Shown piece by piece: positions 30,359 to 39,275 of a DNA stretch of 64,000 nucleotides; position 1 is the stretch's first letter; the number at the start of each line of letters is the position of its first letter. Source of the stretch: Lachancea mirantina (Eukaryota; Ascomycota; Saccharomycetes; Saccharomycetales; Saccharomycetaceae); NCBI GenBank assembly GCA_900074745.1, contig LT598468.1, positions 682,001-746,000 of the forward strand, written 5' to 3'. Position numbers and translations under genes: made by a program. The notes under the pieces are model-generated. The model was not told the DNA's origin, did not search any database, and saw only the letters and a program-made list of their open reading frames with translations.

Positions 30359-32425
30359 ATGAGAGGAAATTTTAGCCACAAACGCAGAGAAAACGGCGAC
30401 GTTTCAACGGGTGGCGGGAATGGCAACGGTCGCAGTAGTGGACCTAGTGGAACAGCCTTTTTCGAATCCGAGGATACCGCAAAATCGTTTGATAATCGTC
30501 TAAACTATTTGTTGGTCAATGGACTGGGCTCTGAGGTAGAAGTGACGGTTTTATCAGGTGTGAGATATGGCGGAGTTTTGGTAGGATGTAATCCGGAAAA
30601 CTCCAACGGGATTGACGTTGTTCTACAATGTCCCAGAATCGTTGATGCGTCCTTTGAACCCGACGAAGCGGATGTCATTGCTGCGACTTTGAAAGATAAA
30701 TTGGTAATCAAAGCGGAAGATGTTGCAGAACTGAAATTTAACGGTGTGAAAATGAACCAAGAAGATAAAATCCACAAACCCGTGGGCGATGCCGATGCGA
30801 AAGATGTACGTGTTGATAGCGCAGAATTCAAGACGGATCGTGACATATCTGGTGGAGTGCGCGGTAAGGAGCGTGAACTGCAAAGATGGGTACCCGAGGA
30901 TCACGAGACGTTTGCAGTGGGAGAAGAACTCGAGGATTCGGCGGCTCCCTGGAATCAGTTTGCAGTCAATGAACAGAAGTTTGGGATCAAGTCGACATTT
31001 GACGAGCACCTGTATACGACCAAAGTTAACAAAGAAGATCCCAATTTTGCACAGAGGTTGAAAGAGGCAGATCGGATTGCCAGGGAAATAGAGTCACAAG
31101 GTGGATCCGGGAATGTGCACTTGGCCGAGGAACGTGGTATAGTGGTGGACGATTCCGGATTAGATGAAGAGGACAAATATTCGGGCGTGGACAGGAGAGG
31201 TGACGAATTATTGGCGTCTTTGAAATCGAGCGCTAAGAAAACGGCACCTGCGCCCAAAAAATACTTGCCACCAACGCTCAGAAACATGCCACATCACAAC
31301 GATCCAGCAATTATATCGTCAGTAACTTCTACGGGCGGTTCCAGCAGCGGCTCCGCGACTGTAGACCGGGCCGAGCCTAGTAAGAAGGTCTCTCAAACGA
31401 CGAAAAACAATAAGAATGAAAGAAACAACCGACTAGAAGAGTTCAAGGAGTTTTCGGAAAATTTCAAGATTCCTTACGATATGCCTGAGGAAGTGAAATC
31501 GTTGCTCAAGAAACCCGAGGAGTCGCAAACGTCTTTGAAAGTAAACCCTTCGTTGCCACCGAAACCTGTATCTCAACACGCGGCACAATCGACTGCGACT
31601 TCGACATCGACACAGTCGAAGAAATCTCGAAACGCCAAACCACCGACCCCGTCGCAAACTAAAGTCGAGTTGCGAAAAGGTTCAAGTAGACTCAGTTCCC
31701 AGACGCAGTCGCCCGTTTCTTCGCCTTCGTCGTCGAGGTATGCGACTATTGCAAGAAGACGCAATGCGAACACCACGTCGTTTTTCGGTAGCAAACCTCC
31801 AACGGCAGACAGACCCAAGAAAGACTTGGCCAAGAACTTCAATTTTTTCTTGAAGTCCAAAGAAGCGTTTGAATCCACGCAAGATGGCAAGAACCAAGTC
31901 GTTGCTGTTTTCTTCATTGAAAGACCTTATTCGACGGCACCCACTTGGTTCAGCAATGTGGATCACTCTTACAAAGCGCTGTTCCCCGATGAACGCACTG
32001 CGATCCAAAAATCCCAAATGAAATTGCAACAGCGCAATATGAGCGCCATGGCCGCAGCAGGGGCGCCTCACATGATGGGATACCCCGCCATGATGATGGG
32101 TATGCCGATGGCTCCCGGAGGGTCACACAGTCCATTTGTAGGGGCTCCTGGTGGTGCCGGAGGCATGTACATGCCATTTCAACCCCAACCTTCCATGTAC
32201 CATCCAATGATGCAAATGGCGCCTGCCGGTGCAGAAGACGTAATGAGTGGCGGCAGCAGTCCATCGCCAGCGTCGCCACATGGAACACCCATGTTTGCAG
32301 GCGCAAGTCCGCATCAAATGGCCAACCCATACGGATACATGGGATCGATGCAATTTCAACCGATGAATTCCGGATTTCGACAGAATTATCACGGTGGTAG
32401 ACGTCACAGAGGTCATGATCGTTGA
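30359..32425 (+). CDS. PBP1: Ataxin-2 homologue Pbp1 (poly(A)-binding protein partner)
   Basis: The 688-residue protein (722 in S. cerevisiae) has the Ataxin-2 layout. An Lsm-like domain lies at about 45-120 (NRLNYLLVNGLGSEVEVTVL). An LsmAD domain lies at about 200-245 (KFGIKSTFDEHLYTTKV). A long polar middle follows, and then a Met/Pro/Gly-rich low-complexity end from about 560. Pbp1 binds Pab1, tunes poly(A) length, enters stress granules and restrains TORC1 during respiratory growth. The Met-rich end matches the redox-sensitive, phase-separating segment known in yeast Pbp1. The ATG at 30359 is the first in frame. Two CACGTG boxes lie upstream at 30142-30147 and 30175-30180. Confidence 0.95.
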   Translation: MRGNFSHKRRENGDVSTGGGNGNGRSSGPSGTAFFESEDTAKSFDNRLNYLLVNGLGSEVEVTVLSGVRYGGVLVGCNPENSNGIDVVLQCPRIVDASFEPDEADVIAATLKDKLVIKAEDVAELKFNGVKMNQEDKIHKPVGDADAKDVRVDSAEFKTDRDISGGVRGKERELQRWVPEDHETFAVGEELEDSAAPWNQFAVNEQKFGIKSTFDEHLYTTKVNKEDPNFAQRLKEADRIAREIESQGGSGNVHLAEERGIVVDDSGLDEEDKYSGVDRRGDELLASLKSSAKKTAPAPKKYLPPTLRNMPHHNDPAIISSVTSTGGSSSGSATVDRAEPSKKVSQTTKNNKNERNNRLEEFKEFSENFKIPYDMPEEVKSLLKKPEESQTSLKVNPSLPPKPVSQHAAQSTATSTSTQSKKSRNAKPPTPSQTKVELRKGSSRLSSQTQSPVSSPSSSRYATIARRRNANTTSFFGSKPPTADRPKKDLAKNFNFFLKSKEAFESTQDGKNQVVAVFFIERPYSTAPTWFSNVDHSYKALFPDERTAIQKSQMKLQQRNMSAMAAAGAPHMMGYPAMMMGMPMAPGGSHSPFVGAPGGAGGMYMPFQPQPSMYHPMMQMAPAGAEDVMSGGSSPSPASPHGTPMFAGASPHQMANPYGYMGSMQFQPMNSGFRQNYHGGRRHRGHDR

Positions 32426-32596
32426 CCTGTGTATGGCGGAAGCCGAAATAATATACAGCTGAATACACTGGCGATGCCCATTTTGCAAGCGGTTCGATTT
32501 GAATGTTTATTATGTATAGTGAAAAAAAATAATAACTAGAGCCGATGAGCAGACAGCGCAAGGATACAAGAAAGAGACATCTAAGGGTCGCGTGGC

Positions 32597-34090
32597 ATGT
32601 CTACGTTCTTCAGAGGCCCCATTTGCGGGACGGACAATTGCAGGTCGCGCCTGTGGCGGATTATTGACGGCAGAAGAACGTGCCAATACGGACATGTCAT
32701 GGAGGGCGATGTAGAGTTTAACGACGACGAGGACGTCAGCAATCTGGGGGTAGTGACGCGACGCCTGAATTTGACGACAAACGTGACGGGCAATTTCCGG
32801 TCCAGTTTGAACACGCAGTCGCAGTTGAGCCAGCAGGAGCGCGTCTCGAAGAAAGTGTATGGGCGGGCAGCAGAAACGCTGCTGGTGAAGAGTTTCCAGC
32901 GGGTGCTGGAGAAGCAGTGCGGGTGGCTGGTGGGACACGGGTTTCCCAGCGTGTTCGAGGACACGGTGAAGTGGCTGTGGATGAAGTGGTTGCGGGGGCT
33001 CGAGGAAGACGGCGCAGAGCGGCCCGGCAGGCGAACGCTGGGCCTGTCGCTCCCGCTGAGCATAGCGGTGCTGTACCTGGCCACGGTACACCTTCGCCTG
33101 CCCGTGTACACGTGTGACTACATCAGATGGATCTGCTCGATGCAATTGCCGTACTTCAAGGCGACGCGGCTGTTGCCGGCGTCGTGGTGCGAAAAACTAC
33201 CAAACTACTATTTACAGCTGCTGGAGGGCGGCAAGCCGCCCTCGGCAGAACAGCTGGCGCACAAGATCGTTGCGACCAGCACCCGGCTCCAGTTCACGGC
33301 GACGTGGGCGCCGGACCCGTTTTACTTGCGCATGCTGCTGGAGCTGAGACTCCCTCCGGAGGTGTTCTTGTACGCGGGGGCGCTGTCGCGGGGCACGAAC
33401 GGCCACCCACACCTCTTTGCCGTCTCGGGTCACGTGGCCCTGTTCCCAGAGTTTCGTGCGCTGGGATGTCTGCTGCTGGCGCTGAGGTGGTGTGTGGATG
33501 TTCCGGGCGACGCCCCCGGCGACGCCGCCCGTGCACCCCGCCCCGCGCGCTGGCTCCGGCAGTGGTGTGCGGCCGGCGCCGCGGCCGGCGCCGCGGACCG
33601 CGTGACGCGCGTCTCGTACGGCGCCGACCTCGGCGTCTCGTACGGCGCCGACCTCGGCGTCTCGTACGGCTCCGACCGCGGCGCCGACCGCGGCGCCGAC
33701 CTCGCCTACCTCGCCTGGCTGGAGTCCACGTTCGCTGACGTCACCGCCCAATCTGCAACCCACACATTCTCCATCGACCAAAACATCGCCCGGCGCCAGC
33801 TCTACAGCATTTTCCCCAGCCGCGGCAACAGCCGCGGCGTCAGATCCCAGGGATCTGACAGCCTCGGCACAGCCGTTGGCGCCGGTCCGTCGCTACTGGC
33901 GCGAGCGCGTCTGGCGTACGCGGCCGCCGAGGCGGCGCCGGTGCCTGCATCGCATCCCGACGCAACGTCATTGCGAGCCGAGGTACAGCGCGCCGCACTG
34001 CAGCGTCTGGGCGCGCTGTTCGCGCTAGAACCCGCCGCGCTGTCTGGCTGCATCGACGCTGTTGAGCGGGGATACCGCCGCAGCGGGTAG
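32597..34090 (+). CDS. RRN7: RNA polymerase I core factor subunit Rrn7 (TAF1B-like)
   Basis: The first 70 residues are almost the same as yeast Rrn7: a zinc ribbon with GPICGTDNC, then RTCQYGHVMEGDVEFNDDED and VTRRLNLTTN. Two degenerate cyclin folds follow. Near residue 395 the segment DQNIARRQLYSIFP aligns with the yeast counterpart. Length is 497 (514 in yeast), so the gene appears whole. Rrn7 with Rrn6 and Rrn11 recruits Pol I to rDNA. Base composition changes sharply inside the gene: the 5' 250 bases are ordinary, the rest is strongly GC-rich and alanine/arginine-rich. A tandem repeat at residues 339-370 is absent from S. cerevisiae. APS3 and RNR2, its S. cerevisiae neighbours, also lie in this window. 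Confidence 0.93.
   Translation: MSTFFRGPICGTDNCRSRLWRIIDGRRTCQYGHVMEGDVEFNDDEDVSNLGVVTRRLNLTTNVTGNFRSSLNTQSQLSQQERVSKKVYGRAAETLLVKSFQRVLEKQCGWLVGHGFPSVFEDTVKWLWMKWLRGLEEDGAERPGRRTLGLSLPLSIAVLYLATVHLRLPVYTCDYIRWICSMQLPYFKATRLLPASWCEKLPNYYLQLLEGGKPPSAEQLAHKIVATSTRLQFTATWAPDPFYLRMLLELRLPPEVFLYAGALSRGTNGHPHLFAVSGHVALFPEFRALGCLLLALRWCVDVPGDAPGDAARAPRPARWLRQWCAAGAAAGAADRVTRVSYGADLGVSYGADLGVSYGSDRGADRGADLAYLAWLESTFADVTAQSATHTFSIDQNIARRQLYSIFPSRGNSRGVRSQGSDSLGTAVGAGPSLLARARLAYAAAEAAPVPASHPDATSLRAEVQRAALQRLGALFALEPAALSGCIDAVERGYRRSG
33611..33706 (+). repeat. In-frame 24-bp tandem repeat in RRN7
   Basis: A 24-base unit starting GTCTCGTACGGC occurs twice exactly at 33611-33634 and 33635-33658. A third copy with two changes follows at 33659-33682, and two 12-base half units end the tract at 33706. 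It encodes VSYGADLG-type repeats. All units keep the reading frame, so the protein tolerates the expansion. It sits in the most GC-rich part of the gene. Confidence 0.9.
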
Positions 34091-34597
34091 GACTGCAGCG
34101 GGCCGCAGCGGGCCGCTGCGGCACGGGCGTGCCTGCGCGTGCCTGGCAACGCCAGGCACGGCTGACGCGAAACCGGCAGGTTTCGCGTTCGGCGTGCGCG
34201 CGCTTAACTCCGAGATCAGAACTGCGACGCAGCAAGCCGCCGGCGGCGCCGCGCCGGCGCCGCTTTTGGGGCTAGTCGCCGATGCGCACGCGCGCTTGCC
34301 GTTCTTTCTTTACTGGATTGGATCAGAGCCAGACAGCTCGGCGGACGGCAGAGGCCCCTTTGGTCTTTTTTTCCTTGTTGTGCGACGTTACGACAGTGAT
34401 CGAGGAGCCGGGAGCAGGGGCCCTGGCGCGGACCGCGGCGCGGACCGCGACGCGTAAGCGCTTACGCGTTTTGATCCGTGAGGCACGCGACGCACGCGTC
34501 GCGGAGCAGGCCTGATCCTGTGATCCGGGTATATATGGGTGATCTCGACGCGAGGGGAACATCAGCGCACCCGGAGCTCTCGGAGAGGCCAAGCATC
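34091..34597. other. RRN7-ATF2 intergenic region with an array of perfect hairpins
   Basis: Five perfect inverted repeats lie in this 507-base gap. GCCGCAGC pairs at 34102-34109 / 34115-34122. GTGCCTGGC pairs at 34139-34147 / 34151-34159 with a three-base loop. CGCGAAACC pairs at 34166-34174 / 34179-34187 with a four-base loop. A 20-base perfect palindrome ACGCGTAAGCGCTTACGCGT lies at 34450-34469. CGCGACG pairs at 34486-34492 / 34497-34503. A TATA-like TATATA at about 34530 is probably the ATF2 promoter. The palindrome carries two MCB boxes. The stretch 34310-34390 is less GC-rich. Confidence 0.7.
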
Positions 34598-36238
34598 ATG
34601 CCCTCGATGTCGGATATCCAGGACCCAAGCGGCGACGACAAGGCCACGCCCCGCGGCTCCGCCGCGGGGCTGCCGCAGCTCGAGCTGCCGCAGCTCGAGC
34701 TCGCCGGCCACGCCCGGCGCCTGGGCCATTTGGAGAACTTCTTCGCCGTCCAGCACCGGCAGCAGATCTATTCCAGTTTCGCCGTGTTCTGCGAGTTCGA
34801 CACCGCGTGCTCGCTCGCGCAGCTCGCGTCCGCTGTGCGAAACGTGTGTCTTTCGAACCCGCTGCTGCTGCACACCGTCGAGCCCAAACACCCGGACATC
34901 GCCGGCTTCTACCACTCCGACGAATATCTGTCCCGACCCTGGCCCCAGCACGACTACATGCGCGTTTTGCGCGAGGTCCACGTCGCCGACGTGGTGATGA
35001 ACGGCCAGAAAGAGCACGCGCATGTCGTGCGCGACGCCGTCGACGTTTTCCAAGCGCATGGAAACCAGGTCACCAGCGAGCTGCTCGAGCTCATGACCCA
35101 GATTGAGATCCCGCACGCTTCCCAAACGAGACCCAGCTGGAGGTTGCTGTGTTTCCCACACGGCGAGGCCAACCGGTGGCGCACGTTTGCGTTTGTATCC
35201 AATCATTGTTCCAGCGACGGTCTCTCGGGTCTGAACTTCTTTCGGGACCTGCAAAAGGAGCTCGCGCACGGCCCCACCTCGGGGGCCCCCGGGGCCCCCG
35301 GGGCCCCGGGGGCCTCCGGCGTCATCTTCGACTACGCCCAGGACGCCGCAACACTGCCCAAACTGCCCCCACCCATTGACCAAAAACTCGATTACCGTCC
35401 GTCCAAGAAGGCCCTTTTGGGACTTTTGGCCGGCAAGTTCGTGCGTGAAAAACTCGGCTACGTATCGGCCGCCCCGCCAACGACCCCGACCTCCGATTTG
35501 GCGCACCCAGAAGGTCACCAATACTACTGCTACCTTGTAAACGTACCGACATCTAGTGTGGCCCACATCAAAACGCAAGTGCGCGAAAATGTCCCGCACA
35601 AATGCACGCTGACGCCATTCTTACAGGCATGCTGGCTCGTGTCACTGTTCAAGTATGGTCGCGTTTTTTCCGGCTCCTGGCTCGAACGATACACGGACGT
35701 TCTCGTCGCTATGAACACCCGGCAACTGTTGCCCGAAGATTTGGAATTGCAACGCCAGTACCGTTACGGTAGTAACGTGGGAGGGGTACGTTACAATTAT
35801 CCAATCGCACCGCTCGACGTCCGCGACAACGACCAGAAATTCTGGTCCCTGGTGGAGAGTTACCGACTGGCCCTTAGCGACGCACGCGACAAAAATGATT
35901 ACTTGTACGCATTGGGTGCTCTAATGCTTCCAGAGATCTACGAAAAAAAAAACGTCGATGCTGTGGTCAATGACACAATTCTGAACCAGCGTCGTTCCGG
36001 AACGTTGATCAGTAACGTCGGCTACGTGCGCGATGAACAGCCCACTGCGTTTGCAATTAAGAATCATGTCTTTTCACAAGGCGTTGGCGCCAACAGAAAC
36101 GCATTTGTGCTTAACATATGTGCCACGGACCAAGGCGGCCTAAATATCGCCATCAGTATCGCCAAGGGAACCTTGGCGTCTCGTCAAGAAGGCCAAGAAC
36201 TTTGCGACATCTTTAAATCAACGTTACTGCGATTCTAA
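34598..36238 (+). CDS. ATF2: Alcohol O-acetyltransferase (Atf1/Atf2 family)
   Basis: The product of 546 residues matches yeast Atf2 (535). It has GHARRLGHLENFFAV near the start, the catalytic HxxxD motif as NHCSSDG near residue 206, CTLTPFLQACWLVSLFKYG and YRYGSNVGG later, and an end with FVLNICATDQGG. The enzyme uses acetyl-CoA to make acetate esters of alcohols and also acetylates steroids. Placement between PBP1/RRN7 and ERG1 supports ATF2 over ATF1. The first third is very GC-rich and contains two expansions absent from the yeast protein: a 15-base duplication (PQLEL twice) at 34670-34699 and a Gly-Ala-Pro run near 35280-35315. The start at 34598 is preferred because an earlier ATG at 34535 overlaps the TATA box. 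Confidence 0.92.
   Translation: MPSMSDIQDPSGDDKATPRGSAAGLPQLELPQLELAGHARRLGHLENFFAVQHRQQIYSSFAVFCEFDTACSLAQLASAVRNVCLSNPLLLHTVEPKHPDIAGFYHSDEYLSRPWPQHDYMRVLREVHVADVVMNGQKEHAHVVRDAVDVFQAHGNQVTSELLELMTQIEIPHASQTRPSWRLLCFPHGEANRWRTFAFVSNHCSSDGLSGLNFFRDLQKELAHGPTSGAPGAPGAPGASGVIFDYAQDAATLPKLPPPIDQKLDYRPSKKALLGLLAGKFVREKLGYVSAAPPTTPTSDLAHPEGHQYYCYLVNVPTSSVAHIKTQVRENVPHKCTLTPFLQACWLVSLFKYGRVFSGSWLERYTDVLVAMNTRQLLPEDLELQRQYRYGSNVGGVRYNYPIAPLDVRDNDQKFWSLVESYRLALSDARDKNDYLYALGALMLPEIYEKKNVDAVVNDTILNQRRSGTLISNVGYVRDEQPTAFAIKNHVFSQGVGANRNAFVLNICATDQGGLNIAISIAKGTLASRQEGQELCDIFKSTLLRF
35279..35315 (+). repeat. GC-only repeat encoding Gly-Ala-Pro in ATF2
   Basis: A nine-base unit of the type GGGGCCCCC is repeated about four times and encodes a GAPGAPGAPGA stretch. 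Each unit is itself palindromic. It sits at the 3' part of the GC-rich island and corresponds to a surface insertion not found in S. cerevisiae Atf2. Confidence 0.85.
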
Positions 36239-36744
36239 TCCGTGTAACTACGTACCTCATACCCACCCTGAACTTATTCCTAACCAACTCTCCCAGTTGA
36301 TGCCCAATTTTGGACCACAGAGGCTCATTTTGTAGCGAACTCCGCACTCTATAAGCCCCACTCAGTAACACTAATCCACTACGCCTCGCTGCGCCTCCGC
36401 CACCGTGAGACACTTGCTCATCGCATCGCATCGCATCGCATCGCTTCGCTTCGCTTCTCATCGGCTCGCTTTGAGGTTGCTCTATACGAGATTTTTCGTA
36501 TAGATTCGCACCCTCCCTCGTATAAGGTAACGTGCTCGTTTAAAAATTGTCAAAATCGAACCATTTGAGAGTCTCGTCTTCGCTCGAAGGACTTCGACGT
36601 TTAACGGGCGTCAAAGTTCAAGAGCGAAGCCAATATATAAGGATTACGCCGACTGCAAACGAACTGCGTATTGGAACAGATTGTTGGCCTTTTTCTTTGG
36701 GTTTTGTTGAGCCAGTTTAGCCGGAATTACCAAACGTTTTAGAA
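36239..36744. promoter_or_regulatory. ERG1 promoter with three sterol regulatory elements
   Basis: TCGTATA, the Upc2/Ecm22 sterol response core, is found three times: reverse at 36483-36489, forward at 36496-36502 and forward at 36518-36524. The first two form a nine-base inverted repeat TCTATACGA / TCGTATAGA (36481-36489 and 36496-36504). Their position about 220-260 bases before the ERG1 start suits a promoter. ERG1 is induced by sterol shortage in S. cerevisiae. A microsatellite lies at 36420-36454. A TATA box (TATATAAGG) is near 36634. Confidence 0.7.
36420..36454. repeat. Pentanucleotide microsatellite (ATCGC)5(TTCGC)2
   Basis: Five perfect ATCGC units at 36420-36444 are followed by two TTCGC units to 36454. 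The tract lies in the ATF2-ERG1 gap. It is likely length-variable between strains. Confidence 0.9.
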
Positions 36745-38238
36745 ATGACAACTTCCGAGATCAATGGAGACCTTTTGACCAGTGCAGACGCTTCAATAAC
36801 CTACGACGCGATCGTCGTTGGTTGCGGAGTTATCGGACCCTGTGTAGCAGTGGGGTTGGCGAGAAAGGGTAAGAAGGTGTTGATAGTGGAAAGGGATTGG
36901 TCAATGCCCGACCGAATTGTCGGTGAATTGATGCAACCGGGAGGTGTGAGAGCCTTGAAAAGTCTCGGAATGGTTCAATCCATCAACAACATCGAAGCGG
37001 TGCCCGTAACCGGGTACACCGTGTTCTACAATGGTGAAAAAGTCGTGATTCCGTATCCTTTCAAAGCGGACTCCAAACCAGTTGAGAAATTGACAGATTT
37101 GGTGCGTCAGGGCAATGACAAAGTTTTAGAAGATGCGACAGTACATGTCAAAGATTTTGAAGACGATGAGCGCGAACGTGGTGTTGCGTTCGTGCACGGT
37201 CGTTTTTTACAAAATTTGCGCGACATGGTCGCTGCTGAGCCTAAGGTCACCAGGTTACAAGGTAATGTTATCGAGGTGCTTAAAAACCCCAAAAACGAAG
37301 TCGTAGGCGCCAAGGTCGATATTGCAGGCCGTGGCAAAGAAGATTTCCACGCTCATATCACTTTCGTGTGTGACGGAATCTTTTCAAGGTTCCGCAGAGA
37401 ATTGTCACCCGACCACGTTCCTGAAGTTGGATCGTCCTTTGTTGGAATGTCCTTGTTTCATGCCAAAATGCCTTCTCCAAACCATGGCCACGTCATCTTG
37501 GGTACCAAGCACATGCCTATCCTGGTATATCAAATTTCTCCCTCTGAGACTCGGATCCTATGTGCTTACAACTCGCGCAAATTGCCTACAGACATCAAAT
37601 CTTGGCTTGTCAAGGACGTACAACCGTTTGTTCCTAAATCGCTACGGGCCTCATTTGACGAAGCTCTCAAGGCGGGCAAATTCCGGTCTATGCCCAATTC
37701 GTTCTTGTCCGGTCGTCAAAACGACGTCACGGGTCTATGTGTGATCGGAGACGCTCTCAACATGCGTCACCCTCTCACAGGAGGTGGTATGACCGTGGGG
37801 CTCAACGACGTGGTCCTGCTCATGAAAAAGATTGGCGACCTCGATTTTAGCGACCGTGAGACCGTGCTTGACGAATTGCTGGATTACCATTTCGAACGTA
37901 AGAGTTATGACTCTGTCATCAACGTGCTTTCCATTGCACTTTACTCGTTGTTTGCAGCGGACAACGCAGATTTGCGTGCATTGCAAAGAGGATGTTTCCG
38001 TTACTTCCAACGTGGCGGTGACTGCGTCAAATTGCCGGTCCAATTTTTGTCCGGAGTATTGCCCCGCCCACTTTTACTCACCAAAGTTTTCTTTGCAGTC
38101 GCACTTTACGCGGTTTACGTTAACTTCGAAGACAAGGGAGCCCTCGGTTTCCCCGTTGCGCTACTACAGGGCTTCTCCATCGTGTTCACCGCGGCAAGAG
38201 TGTTCACACCTTATTTATACGCCGAGTTGATTGGTTGA
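36745..38238 (+). CDS. ERG1: Squalene epoxidase
   Basis: The 497-residue enzyme (496 in S. cerevisiae) starts with a FAD-binding motif VVGCGVIGPCVAVGLARKGKKVLIVERD at about 27-53. The second FAD motif is GDALNMRHPLTGGGMTVGLNDV near 335-355, and DG appears in FVCDGIFSRFR. Two hydrophobic stretches at the C-terminus (about 440-490) anchor it in the ER and lipid droplet membrane. It turns squalene into 2,3-oxidosqualene, the first oxygen-requiring step of ergosterol synthesis and the target of terbinafine. Three sterol response cores lie in the promoter. The gene order ATF2, ERG1, CBP4 is as in S. cerevisiae. Confidence 0.98.
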   Translation: MTTSEINGDLLTSADASITYDAIVVGCGVIGPCVAVGLARKGKKVLIVERDWSMPDRIVGELMQPGGVRALKSLGMVQSINNIEAVPVTGYTVFYNGEKVVIPYPFKADSKPVEKLTDLVRQGNDKVLEDATVHVKDFEDDERERGVAFVHGRFLQNLRDMVAAEPKVTRLQGNVIEVLKNPKNEVVGAKVDIAGRGKEDFHAHITFVCDGIFSRFRRELSPDHVPEVGSSFVGMSLFHAKMPSPNHGHVILGTKHMPILVYQISPSETRILCAYNSRKLPTDIKSWLVKDVQPFVPKSLRASFDEALKAGKFRSMPNSFLSGRQNDVTGLCVIGDALNMRHPLTGGGMTVGLNDVVLLMKKIGDLDFSDRETVLDELLDYHFERKSYDSVINVLSIALYSLFAADNADLRALQRGCFRYFQRGGDCVKLPVQFLSGVLPRPLLLTKVFFAVALYAVYVNFEDKGALGFPVALLQGFSIVFTAARVFTPYLYAELIG

Positions 38239-39275
38239 GGACGCCGCGACGCCGAAAACCATGTCGCCACGGAAATCCAATGTACACTAATGAGTAAAGA
38301 CACTATAAACTATAGATTGCACATGCGAAGTTCTCGTCGAATGGCTGACGAGTACGACGGGCACCACCTATGGAATCGTCAAACCCTGTCGTGGGCTTGT
38401 TAAATAACGTATGCAAAATCCAAAGTCACGTGACCACAACGACAGAATAAACGCTTGAAGGCTCTACAGAAAACGATGATAGAGATCCTGGTGGTGGCTG
38501 GTGGACTACACTATGAAAAAGAGCGTACGACCGTTTGATAGGTGTCAATTTCCACTCTCATCTATATAACCATTAAAAAAATTGTATTGGAGACGATGTG
38601 ACTAATCGTAGCGTGGTCATTGTGTCATAAGCACGGAGATAGAAAAATTCAACAATCGCTATAATTATATTCAAGAAATCTATCAAGAAATTAAATTACC
38701 AGTAATGTCCGTTGCATGCTTAACACTGATGTTGCACGTTGAGTACTCGTTAGCGTACATAGCGACGATACACTTGAGTCCATATTTGACCAATAATTTA
38801 CGTGCGCAGAATTCATTCGTTCCTCAATAGGCTCTCAAGCTATTTAGCGGCCGTCTCTATCTCTGATTTATTCAACTTTCAAGGAACTAGCGCGCAGAAA
38901 TAGCCACTTTTTCTCTCATGGATGTTTTCGACTCAGAACAAATTTACCTGCAAAACGCGACTCATCGCGTTTCCAGAGAATAATGGGCGACTACCCAGTT
39001 ACCCATTCATTCACGACCATGTTCCAGCTTCTATTACTCGCTGGGCAATGGGCAAAGCTTAGTTTCATGGAAGAGTATATTGTAAGTAAACATAATTACG
39101 TACGAATACCCATATGGATACCCTATTTCGTATGAAAGCACTTACTCATTAGCTACTTAATCATTGTAAACGTGTTAGTTTATTCTATATCTTTGATATA
39201 TACTATTCTAACACTAGAAGCGCATCGGGCGAGCTGAGCAGAAACCGTTGGCACAGTATCAAAGCCCCAGCTAAG
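38239..39275. other. ERG1-CBP4 intergenic region
   Basis: This 1.04-kb AT-rich gap has no open frame of note. TCACGTGA at 38426-38433 begins a 26-base block that recurs near 48636 (see findings). S. cerevisiae also lacks an accepted gene here. No tRNA or transposon end was seen. Confidence 0.45.
38426..38451. repeat. TCACGTGACC...GACAGAATAAA block, copy 1
   Basis: Ten bases TCACGTGACC, five variable bases and GACAGAATAAA match a block at 48636-48661, with 23 of 26 positions identical. The similarity does not extend clearly to either side. It may be a shared regulatory module or the remnant of a dispersed repeat. Confidence 0.5.

Noticed and set aside
34562-35599. 345-codon frame antisense to ATF2, and similar long frames antisense to RRN7
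   Set aside because: Stops are rare in GC-rich sequence on all frames. ATF2 and RRN7 align to known proteins, the antisense frames do not.
36213-36461. 82-codon antisense frame through the ATCGC microsatellite
   Set aside because: Its repetitive MRCD text is produced by the microsatellite alone.
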